Below are positions 63,548 to 64,000 of a DNA stretch of 64,000 bases, one piece after another. How positions within the stretch are numbered: position 1 is the stretch's first letter; each line of letters begins with the position of its first letter. Source of the stretch: Morganella morganii (lineage in GTDB: Bacteria; Pseudomonadota; Gammaproteobacteria; Enterobacterales; Enterobacteriaceae); NCBI RefSeq assembly GCF_019243775.1, contig NZ_CP069157.1, positions 1,054,001 to 1,118,000 on the forward strand, given 5' to 3'. Under the pieces are notes generated by a model that saw nothing but the letters and a program-made list of their open reading frames with translations, was not told where the DNA came from and did no database searches. Both the position numbers and the translations under genes were made by a program.

Positions 63548-64000
63548 TTAGCGATTATCTCCCGATGCCAGTTTTTCACCTTGGGACGTATTTGGGACGT
63601 AACTGTCAAAAATGGCATCTATTTGCTTCGCATGTTCGGTAAGATGATTTGGTGCCAGATGGGCATATCTGCGCACCATTTCTATCGACTCCCACCCACC
63701 CATTTCCTGTAACACTGAAAGCGGAACGCCAGACTGGATCAGCCAGCTTGCCCAGGTGTGTCTCAGGTCGTGGAAGCGGAAATCGTCAATACCGGCTCTT
63801 TTTAATGCTGCTCTCCATGCTGTATTAGAATCCGGCCTCATCTTTCTTACTGCCGCAACCGGTGTTCCGTCATTCCTGTATGACTGCTCAGTGTGGACAA
63901 ATACCCATTTGTGATGGCGACCAATCTGGCTGCGCAAAACCCTGCATGCGGTATCGTTCAGGGCTACACCGATCGCTTTACCTGATTTACTGTCTTCAGG
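63548..64000 (-). CDS. Tyrosine recombinase phage/island integrase, C-terminal part
   Basis: The gene runs off the right edge; 150 residues are visible. The frame is open from the edge: [12 protein letters not shown] precedes [14 protein letters not shown]. The catalytic HxxR is in [20 protein letters not shown], then [21 protein letters not shown] carries the nucleophile Tyr. The stop lies 15 bases from the tRNA 3' end and the gene points towards the tRNA, the standard layout for an element integrated in tRNA-Thr. Confidence 0.93.
   Translation of the reverse strand, partial: PEDSKSGKAIGVALNDTACRVLRSQIGRHHKWVFVHTEQSYRNDGTPVAAVRKMRPDSNTAWRAALKRAGIDDFRFHDLRHTWASWLIQSGVPLSVLQEMGGWESIEMVRRYAHLAPNHLTEHAKQIDAIFDSYVPNTSQGEKLASGDNR

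Overview
The window looks like a chromosomal segment of a member of the Morganellaceae, most probably Morganella morganii or a close relative. This is inferred from gene content and from protein resemblance recalled from memory, not from a database search. Supporting points are an enteric core gene order (ygfZ/sdhE/cptA/fldB/xerD/dsbC/recJ/prfB/lysS/glyU), inducible ornithine decarboxylase with its antiporter, and tyrosine phenol-lyase with an aromatic amino acid permease. Base composition is roughly balanced in genes, with AT-rich intergenic stretches.

Layout. Positions 1-8.2 kb are conserved housekeeping: SdhE flavinylation factor, flavodoxin 2, the xerD-dsbC-recJ run, release factor 2 with its programmed +1 frameshift, lysyl-tRNA synthetase and tRNA-Gly(CCC). 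Positions 8.2-12.9 kb carry the ornithine-inducible acid-stress unit speFL-speF-potE, including a 35-codon arrest-type leader peptide. Positions 13-23 kb are accessory: TetR, ArsR, LysR and ExsA-like AraC regulators, two YdcZ-family membrane proteins, two ABM-domain proteins, a GST, a frameshifted cyclase and two unrecognised genes. Positions 23.2-25.5 kb hold a molybdate-type ABC transporter under a near-perfect ModE box. Positions 25.7-36.4 kb are single genes: bactofilin ccmA, ygbA, dinI (perfect LexA box), yecH (NsrR-like palindrome), ecotin, psiE, uspF, a CDF metal exporter, a Mig-14 family gene, ghrB and a ybbY-like permease.

Positions 36.6-49 kb form a beta-galactoside/galactose block: an APC permease, ebgC (frameshifted)-ebgA-ebgR on the minus strand, then galE-galT-galK-galM, ygjH and galR. 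EbgA would release galactose, the gal genes route it into glycolysis, and EbgR and GalR-type operators are visible nearby. Positions 49-52.7 kb hold a Fur-box-preceded catecholate-type TonB receptor and an IroE-like esterase separated by a nest of repeats. Positions 53-59 kb include an MFS transporter, two small exported proteins (one preceded by three 21-bp iterons), and deoD beside a nucleoside transporter. Positions 59.3-62.2 kb carry the tyrosine permease and tyrosine phenol-lyase. The window ends in tRNA-Thr(CGT) with a tyrosine-recombinase integrase gene facing it, the likely left edge of a prophage or island.

The most unusual signal is a dispersed hairpin repeat (three copies plus one fragment). 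Its arms differ between copies with compensatory changes. Its core carries short stem-loops with GGA in the loop and matches to the CsrA consensus. A second point is three homopolymer frameshifts in otherwise clean coding sequence.
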